A stretch of DNA of 64,000 nt from Ornithinimicrobium sp. F0845 (GTDB lineage Bacteria > Actinomycetota > Actinomycetes > Actinomycetales > Dermatophilaceae): assembly GCF_023015765.1 (NCBI RefSeq), contig NZ_JALKAL010000002.1, forward strand, positions 62,001 to 126,000, in the 5' to 3' direction. Each line of letters begins with the position of its first letter. Positions within the stretch are counted from its first letter, which is position 1. Under the pieces are notes generated by a model that saw nothing but the letters and a program-made list of their open reading frames with translations, had not been told where the DNA came from and searched no databases. Shown here one piece after another: positions 37,478 to 47,698 of this stretch. The translations under genes and the position numbers were made by a program.

Positions 37478-38239
37478 ATGGACCTCGCAGAGCGCGTCTC
37501 GACCCTGCGTCGGGTGAATGCGCTGAGTGCCCGTCAACTCGCGGCGCTGGTCGACGTCGCCCCGACGACCGTCACTCGGATCGAGGGCGGCCAGGTCAGC
37601 CCGTCCTTTGATCTGGCACAGGAGATCCTGGCCGTCCTGGGTGAACCGATCGGGTTCACCGGGGCAGCGGATGTCAGCGCGATTGCCGCTGCGCGACTGG
37701 CAGTCCACCCTGCGCTCGACATTGCGATGACGCCTGGCGCGGAGGTCTGGCAGCAGCGGTGGGCGCGCATCGGACTGATCGACGCGCGGAGTCAGGTGGT
37801 GGCAGGTAAGGACGCCGACCTGCTGTTCCGGGCCGGCAGGGTTGCCCGTCTCACCCGACGTCCGGGTGCCGTCGAGTTCAAGGCAGGTCCGACGGCGTAT
37901 GACGTCGCAGACGCACTCAGCAAGGCAAGCATCGACTACGCGGTGACCGGTGACACCGGCGTCAACCTCTACCGATCCAGCGCAGGTGAGGCATGGCCAG
38001 TCCTCTATGTCGAAGATGCCGAGCGAGCGGCTCAGGTCGCGGGCCTCATCCGCAAGGAACCCGGCTCGTTCGGAATGCGGGTCACGCTGATCCCGTTTGA
38101 CGGCGTCAGCGAGGTAGGGCGGACGAGCATCAAAGGTGTTGCTGTGGCTGCCCGGGATCAGGTCGTCATCGATGCCTACGGCGGCATCGACCGCATGGCC
38201 GAGCAAGCCGACATCCTGGTGGGGCGGCGAGTCACATGA
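37478..38239 (+). CDS. XRE-family regulator fused to an AbiEi-like antitoxin domain
   Basis: Residues 1-60 are a helix-turn-helix of the XRE type (LAERVSTLRRVNALSARQLAALV, then TTVTRIEGG). The C-terminal part (about 125-250) resembles AbiEi-type antitoxins: YDVADALSKASIDYAVTGDTGVNLY, PVLYVED, and DQVVIDAYGGIDRMAEQADILV. In AbiE systems the AbiEi protein represses the operon and neutralises the AbiEii nucleotidyltransferase. The following gene, overlapping by 4 bp, encodes such a transferase but is frameshifted. The 253-residue frame looks intact. Codon use is less G+C-biased than its neighbours, suggesting acquisition. Confidence 0.75.
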   Translation: MDLAERVSTLRRVNALSARQLAALVDVAPTTVTRIEGGQVSPSFDLAQEILAVLGEPIGFTGAADVSAIAAARLAVHPALDIAMTPGAEVWQQRWARIGLIDARSQVVAGKDADLLFRAGRVARLTRRPGAVEFKAGPTAYDVADALSKASIDYAVTGDTGVNLYRSSAGEAWPVLYVEDAERAAQVAGLIRKEPGSFGMRVTLIPFDGVSEVGRTSIKGVAVAARDQVVIDAYGGIDRMAEQADILVGRRVT

Positions 38240-38995
38240 CGGAGTTCGCCCCACCACGCACCGAGATCGAGCGGAGCCGCCGGGCCATCGTCAACGTGGT
38301 CGATGTGTTGGCGGCCCACGCCGAGTCGCTGACGTTGGTCGGCGCTCACGCCGTCTTGTTGCGGACGATGGATCTCGACGTGCCGAGGATGCCGACTGGC
38401 GACGGCGACCTCGGTGTCACGCCCGGCTTGGTCGGCGATCTGCCGAGCATCGAGACACTGCTCGCCGATGCCGGCTACGAGCACCGCACCACGGCACGAC
38501 CGGGGTTGTGGGGGCGCGAGCCATTCGACGAGGTCGACGGCACGCGGTCGTACCGGGAGAAGATCGACCTCCTGGCACCACACGGGCTCTCGGGAACGGA
38601 GAGTCGCACCAAGCGGAGTGTTCCCGCGTTGCAGGCAGCGCACGGCAAGCTCGCTGTCGGCAACGCCCTTGGTCTAGAGCTCGCTGCCTTCAACCGATCA
38701 GTGCTGACAGTCACCGACTTCGCCGACCCACGCCTATCGACGGAGGTCTTCGTAGCCGAGATCCCCGCGTTGATCCTTGCGAAGGGGTCTAAGGTCGGGG
38801 AGCGGTCCCGACGTTCGCCAGAGTGCCGAGTGGACGGCTGGCGTCCTTCGGGATCCGGTGAGCGTGGAACGCGCCAGGGTGGCCTTCGACACCTTCGTCG
38901 ACCCCGCCGAGATCGACCGCGTCTTCGACCTCTGGCGTGACGTGCTGTCCTGGGCTTCCGGTGAGTTTTCGAGGTGGCACCCGAGTCCCTCCTAG
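38236..38995 (+). pseudogene. Frameshifted AbiEii-like nucleotidyltransferase
   Basis: The first frame reads an N-terminal nucleotidyltransferase-like region (LTLVGAHAVLLR, then PTGDGDLGVT with a DxD-like motif, YREKIDLLAPHGLSG) up to VAEIPALILAKGSKVGER near 38805. After that it becomes Arg-rich nonsense to 38940. The +1 frame supplies a natural ending, SAEWTAGVLRDPVSVERARVAFDTFV, then DPAEIDRVFDLWRDVL, to a stop at 38995. The break lies between about 38800 and 38835 and needs one extra base, or two missing. It may be a real inactivation, leaving an antitoxin without its toxin, or a sequencing error. Its ATG overlaps the upstream stop by 4 bp. Confidence 0.7.
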
Positions 38996-39091
38996 GGTGG
39001 ACGAGTGGGGAGTCGCCGCCTGACCCCCCGAAACATGCCTCGTGGATTACTTGGGTCCCAACGACGCACGTGCTTGTGAGGAGTCAGAGAA

Positions 39092-41134
39092 ATGGCCAAC
39101 GGTCTCACCAATGCGACAAGCCCGTACCTGCTCCAACACGCGGAGAACCCGGTCGACTGGTGGGAGTGGGGCGACGAGGCGTTCGCGGAGGCACGCGCGA
39201 CGAACCGGCCGGTGTTCCTGTCGGTCGGCTATGCGGCCTGCCACTGGTGCCACGTCATGGCGCACGAGTCGTTCGAGGACCGGGGTGTGGCCGACGTGCT
39301 CAACGCGGGATTCGTCCCGGTGAAGGTGGACCGTGAGGAGCGGCCCGACGTCGACGCCGTCTACATGGACGCCACGGTGGCGATGACGGGTCAGGGCGGG
39401 TGGCCGATGACCTGCCTGCTGACGCCCGAGGGAGACCCGTTCTGGTGCGGGACCTACCTCCCGCGGCCACAGCTGCTCCAGCTGCTGCAGGCCATCAGCA
39501 CCGCCTGGGGCGATCGGGAGGCCGAGGTGCGGGCGAGCGGCGCGGCGGTCGTGGATGCGCTGACCCGGGCCCAGTCCGCGCCCGGAGGGTCGCTCCCGCT
39601 CGACACCGACCTACTCGGTGACGCCGTCGCCTCCCTGACCCGGTCCTTCGACCAGGAGCACGGCGGTTTCGGCACGGCGCCGAAGTTCCCACCGAGCATG
39701 GTCCTGGAGTTCCTGCTGCGACACCACGCACGCACGGGCAGCACGTCCGCCTGGCGCATGTTGAAGGAGACCGCGGTGGCCATGGCCAGAGGCGGCCTCT
39801 ACGACCAGCTCGGGGGCGGGTTCGCACGGTATGCCGTGGATCGCGCCTGGGTGGTCCCCCACTTCGAGAAGATGCTCTACGACAACGCCCAGCTCCTGCG
39901 GGTCTATGCCCACGTATGGCAGGCGGCGGGCCAGCGCGCGTCCGCCGGCCACGACGGGGACACCGGCGAGGCCACGGCTCTGCGCGCCCTCGCCGAGCGC
40001 GTCGTGCGCGAGACCGCGCAGTTCCTGCTGACGGACCTGCGGACGACCGAGGGCGGCTTCGCCTCCTCCCTCGACGCCGACACCGACGGCGTCGAGGGCG
40101 CGACCTATGTCTGGACGCCCGAGCAACTGGTCGAGGTGCTGGGCCCGGATGACGGCGCACGGGCGGCCGACCTGCTCGCGGTGACGCCCGGGGGCACCTT
40201 CGAGCACGGCACGTCCACCCTGCAGCTGCTGAGCGACCCGGACGATCCGCAGTGGTGGGCCGGTGCCCGCAGCCACCTGCGGGCGGCACGGGCCGCGCGA
40301 CCGCAACCGGACCTGGACGACAAGGTGGTCACGGCGTGGAACGGGCTGGCGATCGCGGCCCTGGCCGAGGCGGGCTGGCTGCTGGAGGAGCCGGACTGGG
40401 TCCGGGCGGCGACGCACGCCGCGACCCTCGTCGTCGGTACCCACCTCGTCGACGGGCGGCTGAGGCGCAGCTCGCGGGCCGGACGGGTCGGCTCCGCCGA
40501 GGCGGTCGCCGAGGACCACGGCGACCTCATCGAGGGGCTCGTCGTGCTGCACGCCGTCACCGCGGACCCCCAGTGGCTGCACGTCGCCGGCACCCTGCTC
40601 GACGACGCGGTCGCCCGGTTCGGCGACGACGCGACCCCGGCACCGGGTGAGGCCCTCGTCATCCACGACACGGCCTCCAACGCCGAGCGGCTGGTGCTGC
40701 GACCGCGGGCCCGCGGGGACAACGCCGAGCCGTGCGGCCAGTCGGCCATCGCGAGTGCGCTCCTGTCCTACGGCGCCGCGGCCGGCTCGGGCCGGCATCT
40801 GGAGCTCGGACGCCAGGCACTGGCTCCGATGGGCACCATCGCCGCCCGGGACCCGCGCTTCGCCGGGTGGGCGCTCGCTGCGGCCGAGGCCGCGACGGCC
40901 GGTCCGCTCCAGGTCGCGATCAGCGACGGCACGGGCCAGGAGGAGCTGCAGGCGGTCGCCCGCGAGGCAGCCCCCGCGGGCTCCCTCGTCGTCGCCGGTC
41001 GCGCCGGTCAGGTGCCGCTGCTGGAGGACCGGCCGGACGTGGACGGCCTCGCCGCCGCCTACGTCTGTCGAGGCACGGTCTGCGACCTTCCCGTGACGAC
41101 CGCGGCGGCCCTGCGCGAGGCGCTGCGCCCCTGA
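39092..41134 (+). CDS. DUF255 thioredoxin-fold protein (YyaL/spermatogenesis-associated 20 type)
   Basis: A 680-residue cytosolic protein. Residues 1-165 are a thioredoxin-like domain with redox motif CHWCH ([18 protein letters not shown]) and [30 protein letters not shown]. The rest is an (alpha/alpha)6 barrel as in cellobiose 2-epimerase-like enzymes ([73 protein letters not shown]). The full length is typical. The reaction is unknown. The ATG has a GAGGAG site. Confidence 0.9.
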   Translation: MANGLTNATSPYLLQHAENPVDWWEWGDEAFAEARATNRPVFLSVGYAACHWCHVMAHESFEDRGVADVLNAGFVPVKVDREERPDVDAVYMDATVAMTGQGGWPMTCLLTPEGDPFWCGTYLPRPQLLQLLQAISTAWGDREAEVRASGAAVVDALTRAQSAPGGSLPLDTDLLGDAVASLTRSFDQEHGGFGTAPKFPPSMVLEFLLRHHARTGSTSAWRMLKETAVAMARGGLYDQLGGGFARYAVDRAWVVPHFEKMLYDNAQLLRVYAHVWQAAGQRASAGHDGDTGEATALRALAERVVRETAQFLLTDLRTTEGGFASSLDADTDGVEGATYVWTPEQLVEVLGPDDGARAADLLAVTPGGTFEHGTSTLQLLSDPDDPQWWAGARSHLRAARAARPQPDLDDKVVTAWNGLAIAALAEAGWLLEEPDWVRAATHAATLVVGTHLVDGRLRRSSRAGRVGSAEAVAEDHGDLIEGLVVLHAVTADPQWLHVAGTLLDDAVARFGDDATPAPGEALVIHDTASNAERLVLRPRARGDNAEPCGQSAIASALLSYGAAAGSGRHLELGRQALAPMGTIAARDPRFAGWALAAAEAATAGPLQVAISDGTGQEELQAVAREAAPAGSLVVAGRAGQVPLLEDRPDVDGLAAAYVCRGTVCDLPVTTAAALREALRP

Positions 41135-41215
41135 GCCTGGACCGAGCCGCCGGTCGCGGCCGGGCCGGTGCGCCCAGACCGGCCGCGCTGGCACGGTAGA
41201 CGCGACCACTCGCCA

Positions 41216-41227
41216 TACAGTGAACCC
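41216..41227 (+). promoter_or_regulatory. Leaderless promoter of the CapA-like gene
   Basis: TACAGT (41216-41221) ends 6 nt before the ATG at 41228. No ribosome-binding site is visible. Confidence 0.5.
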
Positions 41228-42520
41228 ATGCGTTCCCGTGCCCGCACCCCGCTTACCCGTGCCGTGGCGGCCTCCGCGGTCGTCCCGCTCCTGCTACTCA
41301 CCGCGTGCGGCGGCGACGAGCCGGGGCTGACCCCGCCACCGGCCACCACCGCGAAGGCGACCCCCGACGCTGGCCAGGACGACGCCGCCGCCGGGACCAG
41401 CACCGGCGGCAACCCGGTGCAGGACGGGTTCAACTCAGCGGGCGGCGGCACGGATGCTGCCAGCGAAACCACGACCGAGCCGGAGGGGCCCAAGGAGATC
41501 ACCATCGGCGCGGCCGGCGACCTCCTCCTGCACGCGCCGGTGATCCGCAACGCCGAGGCCAACGCGGGCGGTGAGGGCTACGACTTCACGCCGATGTTCA
41601 GCGACGTCACCGAGCTGCTCAGCGACAACGATCTCACCATCTGCCACATGGAGACCCCGGTGTCGGCGGACAACACCAACCTGACGGTGCCGCGGGTGCT
41701 CATCTTCAACAGCCCCCACGAGATCGTCGACGCCGTCGTGGACGCGGGCTTCGACGGGTGCGACTTCGCCTCCAACCACACCTGGGACCAGGGCCTCGAC
41801 GGCCTGGCCGAGACCCGGCAGGTGATCGAGGACGCCGGGCTGCAGTATGCCGGGCCGGTCGCCGAGGAGGGCGAGGCGGGGCACTACGCGACCTACGAGG
41901 TCGACGACGTCACGGTCGCGCAGCTCGGCTACACCTACACGATCTACAACTCCGGCCAGCCGACCACGGACATACCGCCGGAGGCCCCGTGGCTAGGTGA
42001 CTACCTGTGGCCGGTGATCGGCGCCGAGGGCATCATCGCCGACGCCGAGGCGGCCAGGGCCGAGGGCGCCGACTTCGTGGTGGTGAGCATGCACTGGGGC
42101 AACGAGTACTGGACCGACCCCACCGACCAGCAGCGCGAGCTCGCCGCCGAGCTGCTGGAGTCCGACGCGGTCGACCTGATCCTCGGCACACACGTCCACG
42201 TCATCCAGCCCTGCGAGAAGATCAACGACAAGTACGTCATCTACGGGCTCGGCAACTTCCTGTCCAACCAGTCACCGGACACCACCCGGGGCGGACTGCG
42301 CAAGGAGACCCAGGAGGGCATGATCGCCCGCTTCCACCTCGTGAAGGACCCGGACGGCACGGTGACCTCGCAGATGGAGTTCCAGCCCACCCGGGTGCAG
42401 ATCGACAACCACGTGATCCGCCTGGCGACGCCCGAACAGAACGCCGAGACCTATGACCGGGTCGTCGAGACCATGGACCGGCTCGGGGAGAACGCCTGCG
42501 ACGCCGAGCCGATGAGCTGA
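41228..42520 (+). CDS. CapA family lipoprotein (PGA_cap metallophosphoesterase)
   Basis: The signal peptide ends in a lipobox LLTAC (Cys about residue 24), followed by a Thr/Ala/Gly-rich linker. The CapA domain (about 95-420) has TIGAAGDLLLHAPV, DLTICHMETPVSAD, the Asn-His motif FASNHTWDQGLDG, VVVSMHWGNEY and LILGTHVHVIQP, then VIYGLGNFLSNQ. These are the metal-ligand motifs of calcineurin-like phosphoesterases used by the CapA/PgsA family, some of which take part in poly-gamma-glutamate synthesis or export. No capB/capC neighbours are present, so a polymer role is doubtful. The start at 41228 puts the signal peptide at the N-terminus. Confidence 0.88.
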   Translation: MRSRARTPLTRAVAASAVVPLLLLTACGGDEPGLTPPPATTAKATPDAGQDDAAAGTSTGGNPVQDGFNSAGGGTDAASETTTEPEGPKEITIGAAGDLLLHAPVIRNAEANAGGEGYDFTPMFSDVTELLSDNDLTICHMETPVSADNTNLTVPRVLIFNSPHEIVDAVVDAGFDGCDFASNHTWDQGLDGLAETRQVIEDAGLQYAGPVAEEGEAGHYATYEVDDVTVAQLGYTYTIYNSGQPTTDIPPEAPWLGDYLWPVIGAEGIIADAEAARAEGADFVVVSMHWGNEYWTDPTDQQRELAAELLESDAVDLILGTHVHVIQPCEKINDKYVIYGLGNFLSNQSPDTTRGGLRKETQEGMIARFHLVKDPDGTVTSQMEFQPTRVQIDNHVIRLATPEQNAETYDRVVETMDRLGENACDAEPMS

Positions 42521-42560
42521 CGGCCGAGGGTGCTGGCTCAGCCCTCCCTCAGCGCGTGGA

Positions 42561-43346
42561 TCAGCCGGCGAACTGTGCCCAGGTGTCGTAACCGATCTTC
42601 ACGATGAAGACCACCAACAGGATGACGAACACGGTCCGGACGAAGCCACTCCCCCGCGCCACTGCCGTGCGCGCGCCGAGGTAACCGCCCAGCATGTTGC
42701 ACACCCCCATCAGCAGCCCGACCTTCCACATCACGGCGCCCATCGGGATGAAGACGCACAGCGCCGCCAGGTTGGTGGCCCAGTTGGCGATCTTGGCCTT
42801 GGCGCTGGCCTGCAGGAAGCCGTAGCCGAGCAGACCGACCATCGCGAAGACGAAGAAGGAGCCGGTCCCCGGGCCCAGCGCCCCGTCATACGTCCCGATG
42901 CCCAGACCGATGAGGGCGGCGACCACGTGGTGGGTGCGGCCGGAGAAGCGCAGCTGGGACAACTGCCCCATGCTCGGCTTGGCCAGGGTGTAGGCACCGA
43001 CGGCGACCAGCACCACCAGGATGATCGGGTTGAACGCCTCCTTGGGGATCCGGCTGCCGATGAACGCCCCGCCGAGGGATCCCAGGAACGCGAAGCCAGC
43101 CAGCGGCAGGGCGGTGGACAGGTCGGGGCGCACCCGGCGCAGGTAGGTCAACGAGCTGGTCGTGGTGCCACAGATGGAGCCGAGCTTGTTGGTGGCCAGG
43201 ATCTGCACGGGGCTGGCGCCAGGGAAGCCGAGCAGCAGCGCCGGCAGCTGGATCAGACCGCCGCCCCCGACCACCGCGTCGATCCAGCCGGCGGTGAGTC
43301 CGGCGAGGGCCATGAGCACCAGGACCCAGACGCTGGGGTCATCCAC
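42561..43346 (-). CDS. TauE/SafE family sulfite/organosulfonate exporter-like permease
   Basis: A 261-residue protein with about eight membrane spans. The family signature in repeat 1 is AGWIDAVVGGGGLIQLPALLL, and the second half repeat is YDGALGPGTGSFFVFAMV. LATNKLGSICGTTTSSLTYLRR is also characteristic. Members export or import sulfur anions; substrate here is unknown. Its start overlaps the HAD gene by 8 bp (43339-43346), making a two-gene coupled unit. Confidence 0.92.
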   Translation of the reverse strand: MDDPSVWVLVLMALAGLTAGWIDAVVGGGGLIQLPALLLGFPGASPVQILATNKLGSICGTTTSSLTYLRRVRPDLSTALPLAGFAFLGSLGGAFIGSRIPKEAFNPIILVVLVAVGAYTLAKPSMGQLSQLRFSGRTHHVVAALIGLGIGTYDGALGPGTGSFFVFAMVGLLGYGFLQASAKAKIANWATNLAALCVFIPMGAVMWKVGLLMGVCNMLGGYLGARTAVARGSGFVRTVFVILLVVFIVKIGYDTWAQFAG

Positions 43347-44064
43347 CGCCGTGCCGGTTCCACCCGTGGACGATCCCGGCGACCTCGGCCAGGGAGTGCG
43401 CGACCGCGTCCGGCTGTGCGTCGACCTCGACCCGTTGCGCGAGCGGGATGTCGCTGTGCGGCACCAGCACGGCCCGCATCCCGACCTGCTGGGGCCCGTG
43501 CACGTCCTCGAAGAGCCGGTCCCCGACGTAGACGCAGTCGGCCGGGTCGGTGTCGACGGCCACCGCCGCGGCCCGGAACGCCTCGGGGTGCGGCTTGGTC
43601 CACGGGATCTCGCTGCTGTAGACGTCGCCGTCGATCAGCGGGAGCACCCCGTCGCGGTCGAAGATCGCCCGGTGGTGCTCCCTCGACCAGATCGTGTTGG
43701 AGAGCACACCGACCCGGATCCCCTGCTGGCGCAGCGACTCCCACAACGGTCGCACGTGCGGGTCGGTGAGCGTGTGCGGCTCCCAGAACCGGTCATAGGC
43801 GCTGCGCGCCCGGGAGTATGCCGGGTGCCCGGCCCCGTAGCCCAGTTCCTCGAGCAGGTCCTCGACGCGGGCGCTGAGGTGGTCGGCGCGGGCCCGCTGC
43901 CAGGCCCGCTCCTCAGCGTCCAGGATGCGCTCGGACAACTCGGCCGCCTCCTGCTCCGAGGCGGTCACCTCGGCCGCGAAGGCGAGCCACTGGGCGGCGT
44001 AGTCGAACTGGTGCCAGGGCGTCAGGGTCCCGCCCCAGTCGAAGATGACCGCACGGACGGGCAT
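43339..44064 (-). CDS. HAD family hydrolase
   Basis: A 241-residue haloacid dehalogenase-fold protein. Motif I is IFDWGGTLTP, where the second Asp of the usual DxD is a Gly, as in many WGGT-type HADs. A helical cap follows (residues about 20-110). Motif II is VGVLSNTIW, the motif III Lys is TKPHPEAF, and motif IV is CVYVGDRLFEDVHGPQQVGM. The ATG at 44064 is the last of a chain of TGATG overlaps that begins at the proS stop, so translation is tied to proS. Substrate unknown. Confidence 0.88.
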   Translation of the reverse strand: MPVRAVIFDWGGTLTPWHQFDYAAQWLAFAAEVTASEQEAAELSERILDAEERAWQRARADHLSARVEDLLEELGYGAGHPAYSRARSAYDRFWEPHTLTDPHVRPLWESLRQQGIRVGVLSNTIWSREHHRAIFDRDGVLPLIDGDVYSSEIPWTKPHPEAFRAAAVAVDTDPADCVYVGDRLFEDVHGPQQVGMRAVLVPHSDIPLAQRVEVDAQPDAVAHSLAEVAGIVHGWNRHGGG

Positions 44065-44108
44065 CAGCACGGCTCCATCAGCACTGCTCCATCAGCACGG
44101 CTCCATCA
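44062..44108 (-). repeat. Three 14-bp repeats forming TGATG mini-cistrons between proS and HAD
   Basis: On the minus strand the unit TGATGGAGCCGTGC (second copy has A for one C) repeats three times and ends in TGATG. Each unit makes a four-codon ORF (MEPC, MEQC, MEPC) whose TGA overlaps the next ATG. Each GGAG sits 8 nt before the next ATG. The proS stop is the first TGA and the HAD start is the last ATG, so ribosomes could terminate and reinitiate four times. Confidence 0.75.
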
Positions 44109-45884
44109 GCCCGCGGCGCCCGGACGCACCTCGGCGACGATCTCGCGGGCCGCGTCGGCGACGGCGACGTCGCGACGCTCGCCGGTGCGCCGGTCCTTGA
44201 CCTCGACGGTGCCCTGCTCCAGGCCCTTGCCGACCACCACGATCGTCGGCACGCCGATCAGCTCGGCGTCCTTGAACTTCACGCCCGGGGACACCTTGAC
44301 CCGGTCGTCGTAGAGCACGGTCAGGCCCTGGGCCTCGAGCTCGGCGACCAGACCCTCGGCGTGGTCGAACACCGCCTGGTCCTTGCCGGTGGCGACCAGG
44401 TGGACGTCGGCCGGGCTGAGCTCGCGGGGCCAGCACAGGCCGATCTCATCCAGCGTGCCCTCGGCCACCGCCGCCACGGCGCGGCTGACGCCGATGCCGT
44501 AGGAGCCCATCGTCACCGTGGCGAGCTTGCCGGACTCGTCGAGGACCTGCAGACCCAGCGCCTCGGCATACAGGCGTCCCAGCTGGAAGATGTGCCCCAT
44601 CTCGATGCCGCGGGCCAGGGTCAGCGTGCCGTTGCCGTCCGGGCTGGGGTCGCCCTCGCGGATGTCGGCCGCGTGGATCACGCCGTCGGCGGTGAAGTCG
44701 CGCCCGTGCACCAGGTTGAACACGTGCTTGCCGTGCTCGTCGGCACCGGTCACCCAGGCCGTGCCCTCCCCGATGGAGGCGTCGAGCAGGTAGCGAATGC
44801 CGGAGGGCTTGTCCGTGCCCAGGACGCCGGGGCCGATGTAGCCCTTGGCCAGCGCCGGGAACGCGGCGAAGTCCTTGTCCTCGAACGGGCCGGGCTCGGC
44901 GGGCGAGACCTGCGCCTCGAGCCGCTTGGCGTCGACCTCGCGGTCTCCGGGCACACCGACGGCCAGCGGCTCGCGGGTGCCGTCGGGGTGGGTGAGCATG
45001 ACCAGCACGTTCTTGAGGGTGTCGGCGGCGGTCCACTCCCGGCCGTCCTCGCGCGGGTGGTTGGCGTTGGCCGAGGCGACCAGCGTCTCGATGGTGGGCG
45101 TGTCCGGGGTGTCGTGGACCCGGGCCGCGGGCACCCCGGACGCGTCCACGGGGGCCGGGGTGGGCACCTGCACCGCCTCGACGTTCGCGGCATACTCCCC
45201 CGTCGTGCTGCGCACGAACGTGTCCTCGCCGTGCGGGCTGACCGCGAGGAACTCCTCGCTGGCCGACCCACCCATCGCGCCGGAGTCGGCGTAGACGATG
45301 ACGTAGTCGAAGCCGAGCCGGTCGAAGATCCTGACATAGGCCTCGCGGTGCCGCTGGTAGGCCGCCTCCAGCCCCTCGTCGTGCACGTCGAAGGAGTAGG
45401 AGTCCTTCATGATGAACTCGCGGCCGCGCAGCAGCCCCGCGCGCGGACGCGCCTCGTCGCGGTACTTGGTCTGGATCTGGTAGAGGCTGACCGGCAGATC
45501 CTTGTAGGAGGAGAACAGGTCCTTGACCGTGAGGGTGAACATCTCCTCGTGGGTCGGCCCGAGCAGCATGTCGTTGCCCTTGCGGTCCTGCAGCCGGAAG
45601 ATGTTGGGACCGTACTCCTCCCACCGGTTGGTGGCCTGGTAGGGCTCCTTGGGCAGCAGCGCGGGGAAGCTCAGCTCCTGGGCGCCCATGGCGTCCATCT
45701 CCTCGCGGATGACCGCCTCGACCTTGCGCAGCACGCGCAGCCCCAGCGGCAGCCAGGAGTAGATCCCCGGGGCCGCACGACGGATGTAGCCCGCGCGGAC
45801 CAGCAGCTTGTGGCCCGGCAGCTCAGCGTCCGCCGGGTCCTCGCGCAGGGTCCGCAGGAACAGGGTCGACATCCGCAGTGCCAC
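44106..45884 (-). CDS. proS: Prolyl-tRNA synthetase (bacterial type)
   Basis: A 592-residue class II synthetase charging tRNA-Pro. Motif 2 region is [27 protein letters not shown]; before it is [11 protein letters not shown]. The editing (INS) domain lies at about 220-400 and is intact. The motif 3 region is [16 protein letters not shown], followed by the anticodon-binding domain ([20 protein letters not shown]). GTG at 45884 has an AGGAG site at 5 nt; the downstream ATG at 45872 is an alternative. The HAD and TauE genes follow on the same strand. Confidence 0.98.
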   Translation of the reverse strand: MALRMSTLFLRTLREDPADAELPGHKLLVRAGYIRRAAPGIYSWLPLGLRVLRKVEAVIREEMDAMGAQELSFPALLPKEPYQATNRWEEYGPNIFRLQDRKGNDMLLGPTHEEMFTLTVKDLFSSYKDLPVSLYQIQTKYRDEARPRAGLLRGREFIMKDSYSFDVHDEGLEAAYQRHREAYVRIFDRLGFDYVIVYADSGAMGGSASEEFLAVSPHGEDTFVRSTTGEYAANVEAVQVPTPAPVDASGVPAARVHDTPDTPTIETLVASANANHPREDGREWTAADTLKNVLVMLTHPDGTREPLAVGVPGDREVDAKRLEAQVSPAEPGPFEDKDFAAFPALAKGYIGPGVLGTDKPSGIRYLLDASIGEGTAWVTGADEHGKHVFNLVHGRDFTADGVIHAADIREGDPSPDGNGTLTLARGIEMGHIFQLGRLYAEALGLQVLDESGKLATVTMGSYGIGVSRAVAAVAEGTLDEIGLCWPRELSPADVHLVATGKDQAVFDHAEGLVAELEAQGLTVLYDDRVKVSPGVKFKDAELIGVPTIVVVGKGLEQGTVEVKDRRTGERRDVAVADAAREIVAEVRPGAAG

Positions 45885-46045
45885 GTGGGCTCCTTCATCT
45901 CGGGGAGGCCGACCGCCGGCTCGGGCGGTCGGGGTCACCGACCGAGGATATCTCCACCGGGCGCGTGGTCCTGCGCCCCCAGACCGACAGGGGCCGCCGG
46001 ATCCTGCGTCCCGCAGGCTGACCGAGCCCAGCGCGCGGCGGCGGG

Positions 46046-46057
46046 TAGCCTCCGAGC
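46046..46057 (+). promoter_or_regulatory. Leaderless promoter of the esterase gene
   Basis: TAGCCT (46046-46051) ends 6 nt before the GTG start at 46058. Confidence 0.5.
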
Positions 46058-46936
46058 GTGACCGTGACTCGACCTTCCCGGCCCGGACGGCTGCGCCGCT
46101 ATCCCCGGCGCCGCCACGTCGTCGGCGACCTGCGCTACTGGCGCAACGTGCGCCTGCCCGGGCTCGACCGCCGCAGCGACATCTACGTGTGGCTCCCGCC
46201 CGGTTACCGGCGTGGCAGGGAGCGCTACCCGGTCGTCTACCTGCACGACGGTGGCAACCTCTTCGATGCCCGCACCTCCTTCGCGGGAGCGACCTGGCGG
46301 GCGGACGAGGCGTTCACCTGGCTGCACTCCCAGGGTGTCGACGCCATCGCCGTGGGGGTGCCGTGCTCGCCGGACCGCCGCATCGAGGAGTACACGCCCT
46401 ACCTCGGTCAGGAGGTCCTCGCCGCACAGCCCGATCTCGGTGCGGCGGACGCTGACTCCTACGTCACCTTCCTCACCGACCACCTCAAACCGTGGGTCGA
46501 CGCCACCGTGCGCACCCGCCCGGAGCGCGAGCACACGTTGACCGCTGGCTCCTCGATGGGCGGCGTCGTCAGCATGCACGCCTGGGTCCGCCGCCCCGAC
46601 GTCTTCGGCGGGATCGGTGCCTTCTCGACCGCATTCTGGGTGCCTGGCGAGCAGCACCTGCTCGAGGTCGAGCAGGCGATCGCCGCGCCGCACCCGCCCA
46701 CCAGGTTCTATCTGGACGTCGGCGGGCGGGAGACCCCGGACGACCCGACGCGGCAGCTCGCCTACCGCCACGACACAGAACGTGTCGTGGCGGCGCTGCA
46801 GGCCGCCGACGTCCCGGTGCGCTACACCTACGACTCGGCGGCCTACCACTTCGAGACCGCCTGGGCCGCACGACTGCCGGGCGCCCTGCGGTGGCTCCTG
46901 CAGGAGTATGCCGTGCGCCCGCCGGGGGCGGGATAG
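46058..46936 (+). CDS. Alpha/beta-hydrolase, esterase D/Fes-like
   Basis: A 292-residue cytosolic protein. [32 protein letters not shown] is the early strand-loop region with the oxyanion-forming DGG. The nucleophile elbow is [10 protein letters not shown] (GSSMG, near residue 167). The acid lies in [12 protein letters not shown], and the catalytic His probably in [12 protein letters not shown]. The architecture matches COG2819-type esterases (enterobactin esterase-like), but substrate specificity is not visible. A Pro/Arg-rich N-terminal stretch of 25 residues precedes the domain. Convergent with the liv operon. Confidence 0.86.
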   Translation: MTVTRPSRPGRLRRYPRRRHVVGDLRYWRNVRLPGLDRRSDIYVWLPPGYRRGRERYPVVYLHDGGNLFDARTSFAGATWRADEAFTWLHSQGVDAIAVGVPCSPDRRIEEYTPYLGQEVLAAQPDLGAADADSYVTFLTDHLKPWVDATVRTRPEREHTLTAGSSMGGVVSMHAWVRRPDVFGGIGAFSTAFWVPGEQHLLEVEQAIAAPHPPTRFYLDVGGRETPDDPTRQLAYRHDTERVVAALQAADVPVRYTYDSAAYHFETAWAARLPGALRWLLQEYAVRPPGAG

Positions 46937-46963
46937 GTCCGGTCCGCGCAGGTCCGGCAGGGA

Positions 46964-47698
46964 TCAGACGCCCAGGTAGGCCTGCACCACGCGCTCGTCG
47001 GCGAGCAGGTCGGCGGCGGGACCCTCGTGGGCGATCTCGCCGCTGGCCAGCACGTATCCGTGGTCTGCGGCCCGTAGGGCGCGGCGCGCGTTCTGCTCGA
47101 TCAGGACGACCGTGGTGCCCGACGCGCGGATCTCCTCGATGACGCCGAAGACCTCGTCGACGATCTTGGGCGCCAGCCCCATGGACGGCTCGTCCAGCAG
47201 GATCAGCCGCGGACGCGCCACGAGGGCGCGACCGATGGCCAGCATCTGCTGCTCACCGCCGGACAGCGCCCCCGCCGGCAGGTCACGTCGCTCGGCGAGC
47301 ACCGGGAACCGCTCGTAGACCTCCGTGATGGCCGCCGAGTCGTTGGTGTGCCAGCCGCCCAGCTGGAGGTTCTCGTGGATGGTCAGTGTGCCCAGGACCT
47401 GACGCCCCTCCGGGACCTGCACCAGGCCCTCACCGACCAGGCTGTGCGCCGGGGTCCTGGTGATGTCGCGACCCTCGAAGGTGATCGTGCCGGACCTGGG
47501 CCGCACGATGCCGGAGATGGCGTTGATGATGGAGGACTTGCCCGCGCCGTTGGCCCCGACCAGGGTGACCAGCGAGCCCTGGAGCACCTCGAAGGACACA
47601 CCGCGCACCGCCTCGACCCGACCGTAGGTGACGACCAGGTCCTCGACCCGCAGGATCGGCTCCGCCGCAGGAGCGGTTGTCGCGTGGGTCTCGGTCAT
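46964..47698 (-). CDS. livF: Branched-chain amino-acid-type ABC transporter ATPase LivF
   Basis: A 244-residue ATPase: Walker A GANGAGKSS, signature LSGGEQQM, Walker B LILLDEPSMGLAP, and the switch His region VVLIEQNARRAL. LEDLVVTYGRVEAVRGVSFEV opens the domain as in LivF. Its ATG overlaps the stop of the LivM-LivG fusion by 4 bp. Last gene of the transporter operon. Confidence 0.93.
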   Translation of the reverse strand: MTETHATTAPAAEPILRVEDLVVTYGRVEAVRGVSFEVLQGSLVTLVGANGAGKSSIINAISGIVRPRSGTITFEGRDITRTPAHSLVGEGLVQVPEGRQVLGTLTIHENLQLGGWHTNDSAAITEVYERFPVLAERRDLPAGALSGGEQQMLAIGRALVARPRLILLDEPSMGLAPKIVDEVFGVIEEIRASGTTVVLIEQNARRALRAADHGYVLASGEIAHEGPAADLLADERVVQAYLGV

